Both the position numbers and the translations under genes were made by a program. DNA of 64,000 nucleotides from Pararhizobium gei (GTDB taxonomy: Bacteria > Pseudomonadota > Alphaproteobacteria > Rhizobiales > Rhizobiaceae). The stretch is taken from assembly GCF_029223885.1 (NCBI RefSeq), contig NZ_CP119409.1:3620501-3684500 (forward strand), given 5' to 3'. The notes beneath the pieces are model-generated. The model was not told the DNA's origin. It saw nothing but the letters and a program-made list of their open reading frames with translations, and ran no database searches. Below are positions 26,949-35,514 of this stretch, piece by piece; positions within the stretch are counted from its first letter, which is position 1, and each line of letters starts with the position of its first letter.

Positions 26949-27953
26949 TCACGATTTCCGTACCAGCGAGCGCTGAACGAGCATCGCAATGATGATGATC
27001 GAGCCCTGTATGGCGCCGATCAGATATTCGCTGATGAAGTTGGACAGCAGCATGATATTGCCGACCAGTTCCAGGATGAAGGCGCCGCAGATGGTGCCCC
27101 AGACCCGGCCCGCGCCGCCTTTCAGCGCCGTGCCGCCGACCACGACCGCGGTGATCGCCTGGAGTTCCCAGAGAATGCCCGTCGTCGCCGACGTCGAACC
27201 GAGGCGCGGTACGTAAAGAAGAACCGCAATGGCCACGCAAAGCCCCTGGATGACAAAGGCGATGGTGCGCACCCGATTGACCGGAATGCCGGAGTAGCGG
27301 GCGACATCGGCGCTGGAACCCACCGCCACCACATGCCGGCCGTACCGGGTTCTGTAAAGGATGAAGGCGGCGACGGCGGTCACGGCCAGAATGATGGCGA
27401 TCGGCACCGGCAGGCCGAGGATGGAGCCGAAATAGACCGGGCGGTAAAGCTCCTGGAGCGCCGGCTCGCGCAAGGTGATCGCGCCCCCCTGCGACAGCCA
27501 CGTCGTCAGGCCGCGGTAGATGCCCATCGTGCCGAGGGTGGCGATAAACGGCTCGATCCTGCCGACGGTGGTGATCAGACCGTTGGCAAAACCGCAGAGA
27601 CCGCCCGCGACGATCGTAAACGCCATGGCAGCCGTCAGCATCAAGGCAGGGTCGGCGATAACGCCGGAATTCATGAAGATGATCATCAGGCTGGCAACGA
27701 AGGCGACCATCGATCCGACAGACAGATCAAGATCCCCCGACGAGATGACAAAGGTCGCGCCAACCGCGATGATCGCGATGAAGGCGCTACGGGTCGCGAC
27801 ATTCGCAAGGTTGTTGATGCTGATGAAATTCGGATTGACGAGCGCCCCGAGGATCAGAAGCAGGATCAAAGCCGCAAAGGGAGCTATGGCCCGAAGATCG
27901 ACATCCCGCCAACTCCGGCGCCGTATTTCTCTTGTTTCCTCATTCACGTTCAT
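26949..27953 (-). CDS. sugar ABC transporter permease (RbsC-like)
   Basis: 334 residues with about ten hydrophobic segments and the RbsC/XylH-family features VISSGDLDLSVGSMVAF, ATLGTMGIYRGLTTWLS and AVVVGGTALKGGAGRVWGT. Start taken at 27951-27953 (MNVNEETRE) with GGGAGG about 11 bases upstream; an ATG at 27977 is a less likely alternative. Inner-membrane partner of the adjacent ATPase and binding protein. Confidence 0.92.
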   Translation of the reverse strand: MNVNEETREIRRRSWRDVDLRAIAPFAALILLLILGALVNPNFISINNLANVATRSAFIAIIAVGATFVISSGDLDLSVGSMVAFVASLMIIFMNSGVIADPALMLTAAMAFTIVAGGLCGFANGLITTVGRIEPFIATLGTMGIYRGLTTWLSQGGAITLREPALQELYRPVYFGSILGLPVPIAIILAVTAVAAFILYRTRYGRHVVAVGSSADVARYSGIPVNRVRTIAFVIQGLCVAIAVLLYVPRLGSTSATTGILWELQAITAVVVGGTALKGGAGRVWGTICGAFILELVGNIMLLSNFISEYLIGAIQGSIIIIAMLVQRSLVRKS

Positions 27954-28026
27954 TGAGTAACCCGCCTCCCGTCCCATTATCCCTGGGAACTCGCTTTTAA
28001 TGCCTTTTCGCAGATACAAGCCGCGA

Positions 28027-29547
28027 TCAGGCAACCGCCTTTTTCTTCAAACCGGCTGCATAACGCATGATTTCCTGCTCGGAAATTTCATCGCCCTCCA
28101 GCATCCCGACGATCCGTCCCTCGCGCATCACGGCCACACGCGTGCAAAGGCCGATGACCTCCGGCATCTCGGACGACACGACGATGATCGACCGTCCGTC
28201 GCGGGCCAGCGCCGAGATAAAATGATAGATCTGCTGCTTGGTGCCGACATCGATGCCCCGCGTCGGCTCGTCGATGATGATGACGTCCGGCTCGGTTTCC
28301 ATGACCTTGGCAAGAAGCAGCTTTTGCTGGTTGCCGCCGGACATGCGGCGGGCAGCGATACTGCCGTCACGAACGCGGATATCGAAACGACGGCGGGCGC
28401 GCTCCAGGGCCGATGCCTCGCTTTTCGGGCTGAGGTAGCCAAACTTCCCGTGCCTGTCGAGCGACTGAAGTGTCAGGTTTGCCGTCATGCCGGAGTTGAG
28501 CAGAAGTCCCTTGGACTTGCGATCCTTGGTCATATAGGCGAGGCCGCAACGGTTTGTCGCGTGCACGTCGCCGGAGGACACGGTTTGCCCCTTGATGACA
28601 ACCTCGCCGGACGCCCTGGCCCGCAAGCCGGCCACCGCCTCCATCAGTTCGGTGCGGCCGGATCCGATCATTCCGGAAAAGCCGAGGATTTCACCCTTGC
28701 GGACGGAGAAGCTTGCGTCCCTGACATAGCCGGTCGACAGGGATGTCACGTTGAGCATGATCTCTTCGTCAACATTGGGCTCGTTCTTGGCCGGATAGAG
28801 GCTCGAAAGCTCGCGGCCGACCATCAGCTGCGCGATGGATTCTCCATCGAGGACCGATGTGGGCGACGTCTTGATCCACTGGCCGTCACGCAGCACGGTC
28901 ACCCGGTCGGTCAGTTCCATGACCTCGTCAAGCTTATGCGACACGAACACGAAGCTCGTGCCCTGATCGCGCAGCTTGCGCACCTGCTTGAACAGAAAAC
29001 TGGTTTCCTCGCGCGACAGCACGGCGGTCGGCTCGTCCATGAACACCACCCGGGCATCCCGGCTGATCGCCTTGGCAATCTCAACCATCTGCTTGTCAGC
29101 AATCGACAATGTGCCGATCATCGCATTCTCATCGACATGCGACCCGAGCAGATCGAGAACGCGGCGTGTTTCGGAGCGCATATGGGTGCGATCGAGCATG
29201 CCGAAGCGCGTTACCTCGCGGCCGAGAAACAGGCTCTCGGTAACGGTCAGATGCTCCGCAAGATTGAATTCCTGGTGAATGATTACAATGCCGAGCGCTT
29301 CAGCCGCACCATTGGCGGGCAGCTTGACCGGCTGGCCGTCCAGCAGGATTTCGCCGGAGGTCGGCTCCTCGAAGCCCGACAGGATCTTGACCAGAGTCGA
29401 TTTCCCAGCGCCGTTCTCGCCCATGAGCGCATGAATTTCACCAGCGCGAAGATCGAAATTGATACTGAAGAGAACCTGCACGCCGCTGAACGACTTGCTG
29501 ATGCGTCTCGCGGACAACACGATGGTGTCGGCGGCCTCCGAAATCAT
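28027..29547 (-). CDS. sugar ABC transporter ATP-binding protein, two nucleotide-binding domains (RbsA-like)
   Basis: 506 residues. The first domain has Walker A GENGAGKST (about 43-51) and Walker B VVFMDEPTAVL. The second has the degenerate P-loop GMIGSGRTE, the signature RMSGGNQQK and Walker B VIIIDEPTRGID. This fused dual-ATPase form is typical of monosaccharide importers. AGGAGGAGCT precedes the ATG. First gene of the operon, divergent from a LacI regulator across a strong double operator. Confidence 0.94.
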   Translation of the reverse strand: MISEAADTIVLSARRISKSFSGVQVLFSINFDLRAGEIHALMGENGAGKSTLVKILSGFEEPTSGEILLDGQPVKLPANGAAEALGIVIIHQEFNLAEHLTVTESLFLGREVTRFGMLDRTHMRSETRRVLDLLGSHVDENAMIGTLSIADKQMVEIAKAISRDARVVFMDEPTAVLSREETSFLFKQVRKLRDQGTSFVFVSHKLDEVMELTDRVTVLRDGQWIKTSPTSVLDGESIAQLMVGRELSSLYPAKNEPNVDEEIMLNVTSLSTGYVRDASFSVRKGEILGFSGMIGSGRTELMEAVAGLRARASGEVVIKGQTVSSGDVHATNRCGLAYMTKDRKSKGLLLNSGMTANLTLQSLDRHGKFGYLSPKSEASALERARRRFDIRVRDGSIAARRMSGGNQQKLLLAKVMETEPDVIIIDEPTRGIDVGTKQQIYHFISALARDGRSIIVVSSEMPEVIGLCTRVAVMREGRIVGMLEGDEISEQEIMRYAAGLKKKAVA

Positions 29548-29583
29548 AGCTCCTCCTGCGCGGCTCCCATCCGCTTCGACCTC

Positions 29584-29618
29584 TGTAAACCTTTACATTA
29601 TGCATGTAAAGGTTTACA
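29584..29618. promoter_or_regulatory. double LacI-type operator between ABC operon and lacI gene
   Basis: Two 15-base arms, 29584-29598 (TGTAAACCTTTACAT) and 29604-29618 (ATGTAAAGGTTTACA), are exact reverse complements separated by TATGC. Each arm is itself nearly palindromic (TGTAAA-CC-TTTACA and TGTAAA-GG-TTTACA), resembling the LacI-family consensus TGTAAACGTTTACA. It lies 36 bp before the ATPase gene and 92 bp before the regulator. Confidence 0.75.
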
Positions 29619-29710
29619 TCGTTGGATACGGCAGAAAACCCGCAGGTGGGCTTTGACCTCCCGGGTAGTCTGTGTAGTGTCCGGCGCAGACCAGACCAAG
29701 GCGGACTGCA

Positions 29711-30742
29711 TTGTCGAATTCCACGCCCGCAACGATTGAAGATGTCGCTCGGATCGCCGAGGTTTCCATCGCGACTGTCTCGCGGGCAATCCATATGCCG
29801 GAGAAGGTGGCGAACTCGACGCGGCTGAAGGTGAACCAGGCGATCGCCATCACCGGCTATACCACCAATGCCATGGCACGCAGCCTGAGGCTTGGTCGCT
29901 CAAACATGATTCTCGTCGTCGCGCCGGATATCGGCGATCCGAATTTTTCCAATATTCTCGTCGGGCTTGAAAACGAAGCGCGCGCTCACGGCTATGGCAT
30001 CCTCATCGGCCACACGCAGAACGACGCGCAACGCGGCCTGGAATACCTGAAGTTCCTCAATTCGAACCAGGCGGCGGGGCTGATTCTGTTCACGGGAATT
30101 CTGCCGTTTGGTCATCAGACGATGACGGCGAGACTTCCGCCCAGCGTCGGCGTCTTCGAGCCGGTCTTCAATGGCGGCATTCCCTATGTCGGCGTCGATG
30201 ACACCGAGGGCGCCCGCAAGGCTGTTGATCTCCTGCTGGCCGAAGGGCATCGAAAGATCGCCTTCATCGGCGATTCCCGCACGCGGCTTGCCTATAGCCG
30301 GCGGCGCATGGGCTACGAGGCGGGCCTGGATGCTGCAGGCGTCGGAGTGGAGTTGCGGACCGTTCTTGAGGGAGACGGCACCGTGGAAAGCGGCCGGCTG
30401 GCCATCGAGCAGCTTTTCATGCGCGACACCCTGCCCACCGCTTTCATGTGCGTCAACGACCAGACGGCGATTGGCGTGATGATCGGTCTCAGCGCCCGCG
30501 GTTACGATATTCCGGTCGATTTTTCGGTGACGGGTTTTGACGACGTGCCGCAGGCCGCCTTCATGTCGCCGGCGTTGACCACGATCCGCCAGCCACGCAC
30601 GATGATCGGCAAGCACGCCATGGCCCTGCTGCTGGAACTCCTGTCCAACGGCCAGCCAGCCGAAACGGAAATTCTTCTACGCCCTGATCTCGTGGTGCGA
30701 AACTCGGTCGCGGCGCCATCGCGCCGGTGGATCAAGCGGTGA
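29711..30742 (+). CDS. LacI family transcriptional regulator of the adjacent ABC transporter
   Basis: 343 residues from a TTG start (29711-29713) with AAGGCGG six bases upstream. The HTH reads ATIEDVARIAEVSIATVSRA (about 7-26) and the sugar-binding domain ends with the usual TTIRQPRTMIGKHAM segment. Divergent from the sugar ABC operon, with the double palindrome between them, so it very likely controls that operon and itself. It is the last typical gene before the A+T-rich gene. Confidence 0.92.
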   Translation: MSNSTPATIEDVARIAEVSIATVSRAIHMPEKVANSTRLKVNQAIAITGYTTNAMARSLRLGRSNMILVVAPDIGDPNFSNILVGLENEARAHGYGILIGHTQNDAQRGLEYLKFLNSNQAAGLILFTGILPFGHQTMTARLPPSVGVFEPVFNGGIPYVGVDDTEGARKAVDLLLAEGHRKIAFIGDSRTRLAYSRRRMGYEAGLDAAGVGVELRTVLEGDGTVESGRLAIEQLFMRDTLPTAFMCVNDQTAIGVMIGLSARGYDIPVDFSVTGFDDVPQAAFMSPALTTIRQPRTMIGKHAMALLLELLSNGQPAETEILLRPDLVVRNSVAAPSRRWIKR

Positions 30743-30832
30743 CCTAACGTGAAGCGTAGGGATCTGTCTGCTGGGCCTGGGAGCTTGGGGTCGCACCGCG
30801 AATGACGGCTACCGGCCCATTGCGGACATTGC

Positions 30833-30850
30833 AAAAAAACAGGCAGCCTG
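30833..30850 (-). terminator. possible terminator of the A+T-rich fusion gene
   Basis: On the minus strand CAGG-CTG-CCTG is followed by seven T residues, 48 bp past the stop codon. The stem is only 4 bp, so the terminator is weak. Confidence 0.35.
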
Positions 30851-30897
30851 CCGCCTTTACGACGACCGCCCTTCACGCACACAGCGTTACATAAGCT

Positions 30898-32463
30898 CTA
30901 TATAAGTCCATCGACCATAAAAGCCCTTAGAGAGGAAGCCAGTTTCGCCCCTCCCGCCATCACATCTTTTTCTTTCCAACCGTGCATCCAATGGTCTTCG
31001 TAAGAAGTGGAAGTTGCATCAGGGATAGCCGAATCCAGCATTATTCCAACTATTTTTTTCATCTTGGCTGCGCAAAAACCGATCTGCCAAGAGGTATCCA
31101 TGCCGTATCTTGGCAGTATAACCGCCAAGACGTCGGAATTGTTAAGTTGGTTCACAGCGGTCGCTCGAGTGATCAGCGGATAATCCTTCGGCATTCCAAT
31201 ATTTTCAGGAATGTACTTTCTCGGGAAAATAATTTCCTTAATATTTCCCGCCGTTGCTTTCTCCAGTTCGCTAATTCTAGGGTTTCGAAATGAGCCTGCT
31301 ATATACACCCTATCTTCTGAATGATTTTCAATAAACTCCTCAAACGTCTCGTAGACTGGATAGGCTTTCCTCCCTGTCCAGTTGTGCATGAAGTTGTCAG
31401 TATAGGGACGGATATTCACTAATCTTTTAGTCTCGCGTGAACTATACGAGCCACACACACCGACAACAGTTTTTCCCGATCCCTCCGCAAACCCAATCTC
31501 CCACGCAGTATCCAATCCGTAATGGTCTACATCTACAACTATCGCATCTGATGACAAAATCGCGTCAACGCAAACTTGTCTTACTTTTGTTGCGCTTGTC
31601 GTCTCAGGTGAGGGGGTGCCTATGTGCTTTTTTACTTCATCGTAAGGCAATTTCACTGTTAAGCCGGCGCTTCCGAGTTTGGCAGCATACGCAGAGTTGG
31701 ACTCAGTATTCTTGTGTGGTGCTGCGAAATATACAATCTTATCAATATCTTTTGAAATGCTAAATATCCGTTCTAATTGAGAATTCCTTTCATTAACGGA
31801 GAACAATTCTCCAAAGTAATAAAGGCAACTATCAGCAAATTTTGAATATATAAAAGGATCGTTTTTTGACAGATTAGAGAATCCATCTCTAATAATTTGC
31901 AGTGACCCATTTTGTCTTATCGCATCGAAAAGCAAAGACGCGGAGAAATTCTTATTATTTGTTAGATCGATAAAATCTGTGAAGTCTTTTCTGGATTTCT
32001 CGGGGTTCTTTTCATATCTACTGACAAAAGATATAAGTTTAGTGTATGCGAGCTTGTGAGCGGTTGGAACACGGATATTCTTTAAGAACTCGTCGCCTTT
32101 GGCTCTAAATTTGACACCGTCTTCAAGAAGGTTGCCCCAGGGAAGGTTGGGATATTCTCCCCTTTCCTCAACTTTGGGGCCAAAATATATTTTCATATTT
32201 TTCACTCTATGAGTGATTTGATAGTTTGGACGATAATCATCCCCCTTATTCTCAACGTCCCAATCTCGTGATGGATAAAGGTCACGCACCAGACGCATGA
32301 CGGTACTAGCGTCACACACCAAGTCGATATCGCGAGAATCTCGCGAGTCCTGGTACTGTTGCACCGCCAGTCCCCCAATTAGAACTACAGGAGAATCCAG
32401 TAAATCATCTATTCTTTTCAACTCTTCTTTCGCTACCGCTCGATCTATATACCCGGCTACCAT
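30898..32463 (-). CDS. nucleotidyltransferase-fold domain fused to two nucleoside-deoxyribosyltransferase-like domains; candidate defence or nucleotide-processing protein
   Basis: 521 residues from the ATG at 32461-32463; a TTG at 32523 would add 20 residues. Residues 25-95 show the nucleotidyltransferase pattern: GG at 30-31 and RDIDLV with Asp45 and Asp47, while the third acidic position is unclear (MKIYFG). Helices with KLAYTKLISFVSRYEK and KDFTDFIDL follow, as in AbiEii-like proteins. Residues 241-381 and 385-520 are two related NDT-like domains sharing YGLDTAWEIGF/YGMDTSWQIGF and a YxDxxMHxW motif. The catalytic Glu is kept in the first (Glu322) and replaced by Gln460 in the second. Two 60-base lines counted are 28% and 35% G+C, far below the neighbours, indicating horizontal transfer. 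Function unknown; the fold combination suggests nucleotide or NAD-type chemistry, perhaps antiphage. Confidence 0.75.
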   Translation of the reverse strand: MVAGYIDRAVAKEELKRIDDLLDSPVVLIGGLAVQQYQDSRDSRDIDLVCDASTVMRLVRDLYPSRDWDVENKGDDYRPNYQITHRVKNMKIYFGPKVEERGEYPNLPWGNLLEDGVKFRAKGDEFLKNIRVPTAHKLAYTKLISFVSRYEKNPEKSRKDFTDFIDLTNNKNFSASLLFDAIRQNGSLQIIRDGFSNLSKNDPFIYSKFADSCLYYFGELFSVNERNSQLERIFSISKDIDKIVYFAAPHKNTESNSAYAAKLGSAGLTVKLPYDEVKKHIGTPSPETTSATKVRQVCVDAILSSDAIVVDVDHYGLDTAWEIGFAEGSGKTVVGVCGSYSSRETKRLVNIRPYTDNFMHNWTGRKAYPVYETFEEFIENHSEDRVYIAGSFRNPRISELEKATAGNIKEIIFPRKYIPENIGMPKDYPLITRATAVNQLNNSDVLAVILPRYGMDTSWQIGFCAAKMKKIVGIMLDSAIPDATSTSYEDHWMHGWKEKDVMAGGAKLASSLRAFMVDGLI

Positions 32464-32524
32464 CAGCGCTACGCCCCAAACCCAAAGAATCGTATTCTTG
32501 GTTGTATCTATTAAGGTTTGCAAG

Positions 32525-32539
32525 TGGAATCAGATTCCA
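32525..32539. promoter_or_regulatory. perfect palindrome upstream of the fusion gene
   Basis: TGGAATCAGATTCCA has 7-bp arms around one base and lies 61 bp before the ATG of the fusion gene. It could be an operator. No regulator gene accompanies it. Confidence 0.35.
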
Positions 32540-32667
32540 ACGGCGACTTAGCTGGTTGATAAGTTTTTTAGATAAGCGAGGAGACCGCTCCTTGGTCAGC
32601 TATTGGCGCAAGGCTGCCGCTACTTCTCGCAACCGCTGGCACATCACATTGCCTCTTCTGGTCACAA

Positions 32668-32695
32668 AAGTCGGGAAACCTTCGCTCCCCGACTT
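32668..32695. terminator. terminator after xylA
   Basis: AAGTCGGG and CCCGACTT form an 8-bp stem with a 12-base loop. Read on the minus strand (the xylA direction) it ends in CTTTT; on the plus strand CCTTTTT follows. It begins 23 bp past the xylA stop and marks the border between the xylose operon and the A+T-rich gene. Confidence 0.7.
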
Positions 32696-32718
32696 CCTTT
32701 TTGAATATCAAGCCTGCG

Positions 32719-34029
32719 TCAAACGTAGCGGTTAACGACGTTTTCCAGCAGTTCCTGCTTGCCGGAGCGCGGCTGCGGGTTGACGTCCTTGGCTTCGACC
32801 CACTGCGCGATCTCGTCCAGCGAGTATCCGCCGCTTAACAGCTTCTGGCCCTCGGCCGAATCCCAGCCGGCATAGCGATCGGCCAGCGGTTGCGACAAGG
32901 CCTTGTCCTCGATCATCTTTGCAGCGGCCTTCAGTCCGCGGGCGCAGCAGTCCATGCCACCGATATGACCGATCAGCAGATCTGCCGGATCGAGCGACTG
33001 GCGGCGCAGCTTGGAATCGAAGTTGGTGCCGCCCGTCGTGAATCCGCCGCCTGCCAGAACATGGTAATAGGCCAGTGCCATTTCCGGGACATTGTTCGGA
33101 AACTGGTCCGTGTCCCAGCCGGACTGGTAATCGTTGCGGTTCATGTCGATCGAGCCGAAGATGCCAAGCGCATTGGCAAGCGCCAGTTCGTGCTCGAAGG
33201 AATGGCCGGCCAGGATTGCGTGGCCCTGCTCGATATTCAACTTCACCTCGTTTTCGAGGCCGTTCCTCTTCAGGAAGCCGTAGACCGTCGCGACGTCGTA
33301 GTCATACTGGTGCTTGGTCGGCTCCTGCGGCTTTGGCTCGATCAGGATCGTGCCCTTGTAGCCGATCTTGTGCTTGTACTCGACCACGAGGTTGAGGAAA
33401 CGGCCGAGCTGGTCCAGTTCGCGCTTCAAATCCGTGTTGAGCAGCGTCTCATAGCCTTCGCGGCCGCCCCACAGGACATAGTTCTCGCCGCCGAGCTTCT
33501 GCGTCGCATCCATGCAGGTCTTCACGGTCGCCGCCGAGAAAGCGAAGACATCCGGGTCCGGATTGGTCGCGGCACCCGACATGAAGCGGCGGTGGGAGAA
33601 GAGATTTGCCGTGCCCCACAGCAGCTTGACGCCGGTGGCGGCCTGCTTCTCGGCAAAGTAATCGACGATTTCGTTGAGGTTCCTGGTGTTCTCGGCAAAA
33701 TTCTTGCCTTCCGGGCGCACGTCGGCGTCGTGGAAGCAATAATAGGGCACGCCGAGCAGCTGGAAGAATTCGAAGGCGACATCCGCCTTCAGCTTTGCGG
33801 CTTGTATCGTTTCTTCGAACCAGGGCCGTAGAAAGGTCTGGCCACCGAAAGGGTCGCCGCCCGGCCAGGTGAAGGTGTGCCAATAGGCGACCGCGAAGCG
33901 CAGATGGTCTTCCATGCGCTTGCCCATGACGATCTCGTCCGGCTGGTAATGGCGATAGGCCAGCGGATTGGTGCTGTCGGGGCCTTCATACTTGATCTTG
34001 GCAATATCGCCGAAAAAGCCTGTGCTCAT
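32719..34029 (-). CDS. xylA: xylose isomerase
   Basis: 436 residues; converts D-xylose to D-xylulose. Catalytic His100 and Asp103 lie in [12 protein letters not shown]. Other signatures are [72 protein letters not shown] and [24 protein letters not shown] precedes the ATG. Third gene of the operon xylR-xylB-xylA, 30 bp after xylB, with a terminator after it. Confidence 0.97.
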   Translation of the reverse strand: MSTGFFGDIAKIKYEGPDSTNPLAYRHYQPDEIVMGKRMEDHLRFAVAYWHTFTWPGGDPFGGQTFLRPWFEETIQAAKLKADVAFEFFQLLGVPYYCFHDADVRPEGKNFAENTRNLNEIVDYFAEKQAATGVKLLWGTANLFSHRRFMSGAATNPDPDVFAFSAATVKTCMDATQKLGGENYVLWGGREGYETLLNTDLKRELDQLGRFLNLVVEYKHKIGYKGTILIEPKPQEPTKHQYDYDVATVYGFLKRNGLENEVKLNIEQGHAILAGHSFEHELALANALGIFGSIDMNRNDYQSGWDTDQFPNNVPEMALAYYHVLAGGGFTTGGTNFDSKLRRQSLDPADLLIGHIGGMDCCARGLKAAAKMIEDKALSQPLADRYAGWDSAEGQKLLSGGYSLDEIAQWVEAKDVNPQPRSGKQELLENVVNRYV

Positions 34030-34059
34030 GGTTGTTTCCTCTCTGTTGTGTTGGGCGGA

Positions 34060-35514
34060 TCAGTAGGCATCGCGGATCGCCGGATAGAGCCGGCGATAGC
34101 GTTGATAGGCATCCTCGTAGGCGCTGCTCAGTGCAGGTTCGGGATGAACGGTTTCAGCCGTCGCAGGGGCGGTGAAGACGGCCAGCGGATCGGTGCCTGT
34201 AGAGGCCACCAGCCCGAGGCGGGCCGCGCCGAACGCGGCGCCGAAATCGCCGTCGGCCGGAACGTCCACGGGAATGTCGAGGGCCGTGGCAATCGACTTC
34301 AGCCAGTAGCGCGACCGCGAACCACCGCCGATGGCGGTCACGCGCGACAAGCTTGTGCCCGCGGCCCGCAATGCCTCCAGGCTATCGCGCAGGGCAAAAC
34401 TCACACCTTCGACAACCGCCTGGGTCAGCACGACGCGACTGCTTTCATGGCCGAGCCCGGCATAGACACCGCGAATGGCGGCATCGTTATGCGGCGTTCG
34501 TTCGCCCGAGAGATAAGGCAGGAAGGTCACGCCTGAGGGCGCCTTCAGCGTATCGCCCAGTTCCTTCGTCAGATCGGCGGCACTCTTGCCGGTGATGCCG
34601 GCATGCCAGTTCAGCGCATCCGTGGCCGACAGGATAACGCCCATCTGGTGCCAGGTGTTCGGCAGCGCGTGGCAGAAAGCATGGACGGCGCTTTGCGGAT
34701 TGGGCAGATAGCTTGCATTGGCGGCGAAGAGAACACCGGATGTGCCAAGCGAAACGAAGGCGTGGCCCTCGCCGACCGTGCCCATACCGCAGGCGGAGGC
34801 GGCATTGTCCCCCGCCCCGCCGGCAACGACCACGCCCGGCCCCATGCCCCAGCGTGCGGCAAGATTGGTCTTCAGTGTGCCGCCCGCCTCTGTACCTTCG
34901 ACAAGGCTCGGCATCTGCCGTTCCTGAAGACCGGTTGCGGCGAGCAGGCTGCCGGACCAGGCGCGCTTGCCCGTATCAAGCCAGGAGGTGCCTGCCGAAT
35001 CGGACATTTCGGAAATATGTTCGCCCGTCAGCCACAGGCGCAGATAATCCTTCGGCAGGAGCACCCAGCGAACCCTGGAAAAGATGTCGGGCTCGTTTTC
35101 GGCGACCCAGACGAGTTTCGGGGCGGTGAAGCCCGGAAACACGATATTGCCGGTCAGAGCACGGAACTGCGGATCGGCATCGAGCAGGGCCGCCTGGGCC
35201 GCGCTGCGCGTGTCGTTCCACAGGATACAGGGCCGCAGCACCTGATCCTCGTTATCAAGCAGCGTCGCGCCGTGCATATGGCCGGAGAGGCCAATGCCCT
35301 TGACCGCGGAAAGCTCCGCCGGATGCGCGGATTTGAGGCCGGCGATCGCGTCCTCCGTCGCCCGGATCCAGTCTGCCGGATCCTGTTCCGACCATCCCGG
35401 CTGTGGACGCGATACGTCCATGGCCCCCGACGCCGAGCCGACGATGCGCTGATCGCCGTCGATCAGAAGCGCTTTCACGCCGGATGTGCCGAGATCGATT
35501 CCCAGATACATCAT
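34060..35514 (-). CDS. xylB: xylulokinase
   Basis: 484 residues; phosphorylates D-xylulose. FGGY-kinase features: MYLGIDLGTSGVKALLIDGD at the N-terminus, LSGHMHGATLLD, the ILWNDTRSA substrate segment, and the C-terminal AIGGGSRSRYWLKSIATALD with the ATP-binding GGGS. GGGAGACC precedes the ATG. The gene overlaps the upstream regulator by 4 bp and precedes xylA, so the pathway is complete to xylulose 5-phosphate. Confidence 0.95.
   Translation of the reverse strand: MMYLGIDLGTSGVKALLIDGDQRIVGSASGAMDVSRPQPGWSEQDPADWIRATEDAIAGLKSAHPAELSAVKGIGLSGHMHGATLLDNEDQVLRPCILWNDTRSAAQAALLDADPQFRALTGNIVFPGFTAPKLVWVAENEPDIFSRVRWVLLPKDYLRLWLTGEHISEMSDSAGTSWLDTGKRAWSGSLLAATGLQERQMPSLVEGTEAGGTLKTNLAARWGMGPGVVVAGGAGDNAASACGMGTVGEGHAFVSLGTSGVLFAANASYLPNPQSAVHAFCHALPNTWHQMGVILSATDALNWHAGITGKSAADLTKELGDTLKAPSGVTFLPYLSGERTPHNDAAIRGVYAGLGHESSRVVLTQAVVEGVSFALRDSLEALRAAGTSLSRVTAIGGGSRSRYWLKSIATALDIPVDVPADGDFGAAFGAARLGLVASTGTDPLAVFTAPATAETVHPEPALSSAYEDAYQRYRRLYPAIRDAY

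Noticed and set aside
28000..29739. 579-codon open frame on the plus strand
   Set aside because: It is antisense to the clearly identified ABC ATPase; the frame is open only because of G+C-rich codon use, and its translation is His/Arg/Gln-rich without motifs.
30743..32718. Integrative element with attachment repeats around the A+T-rich gene
   Set aside because: No integrase, tRNA, IS or flanking direct repeat could be found by eye; transfer is inferred only from base composition.
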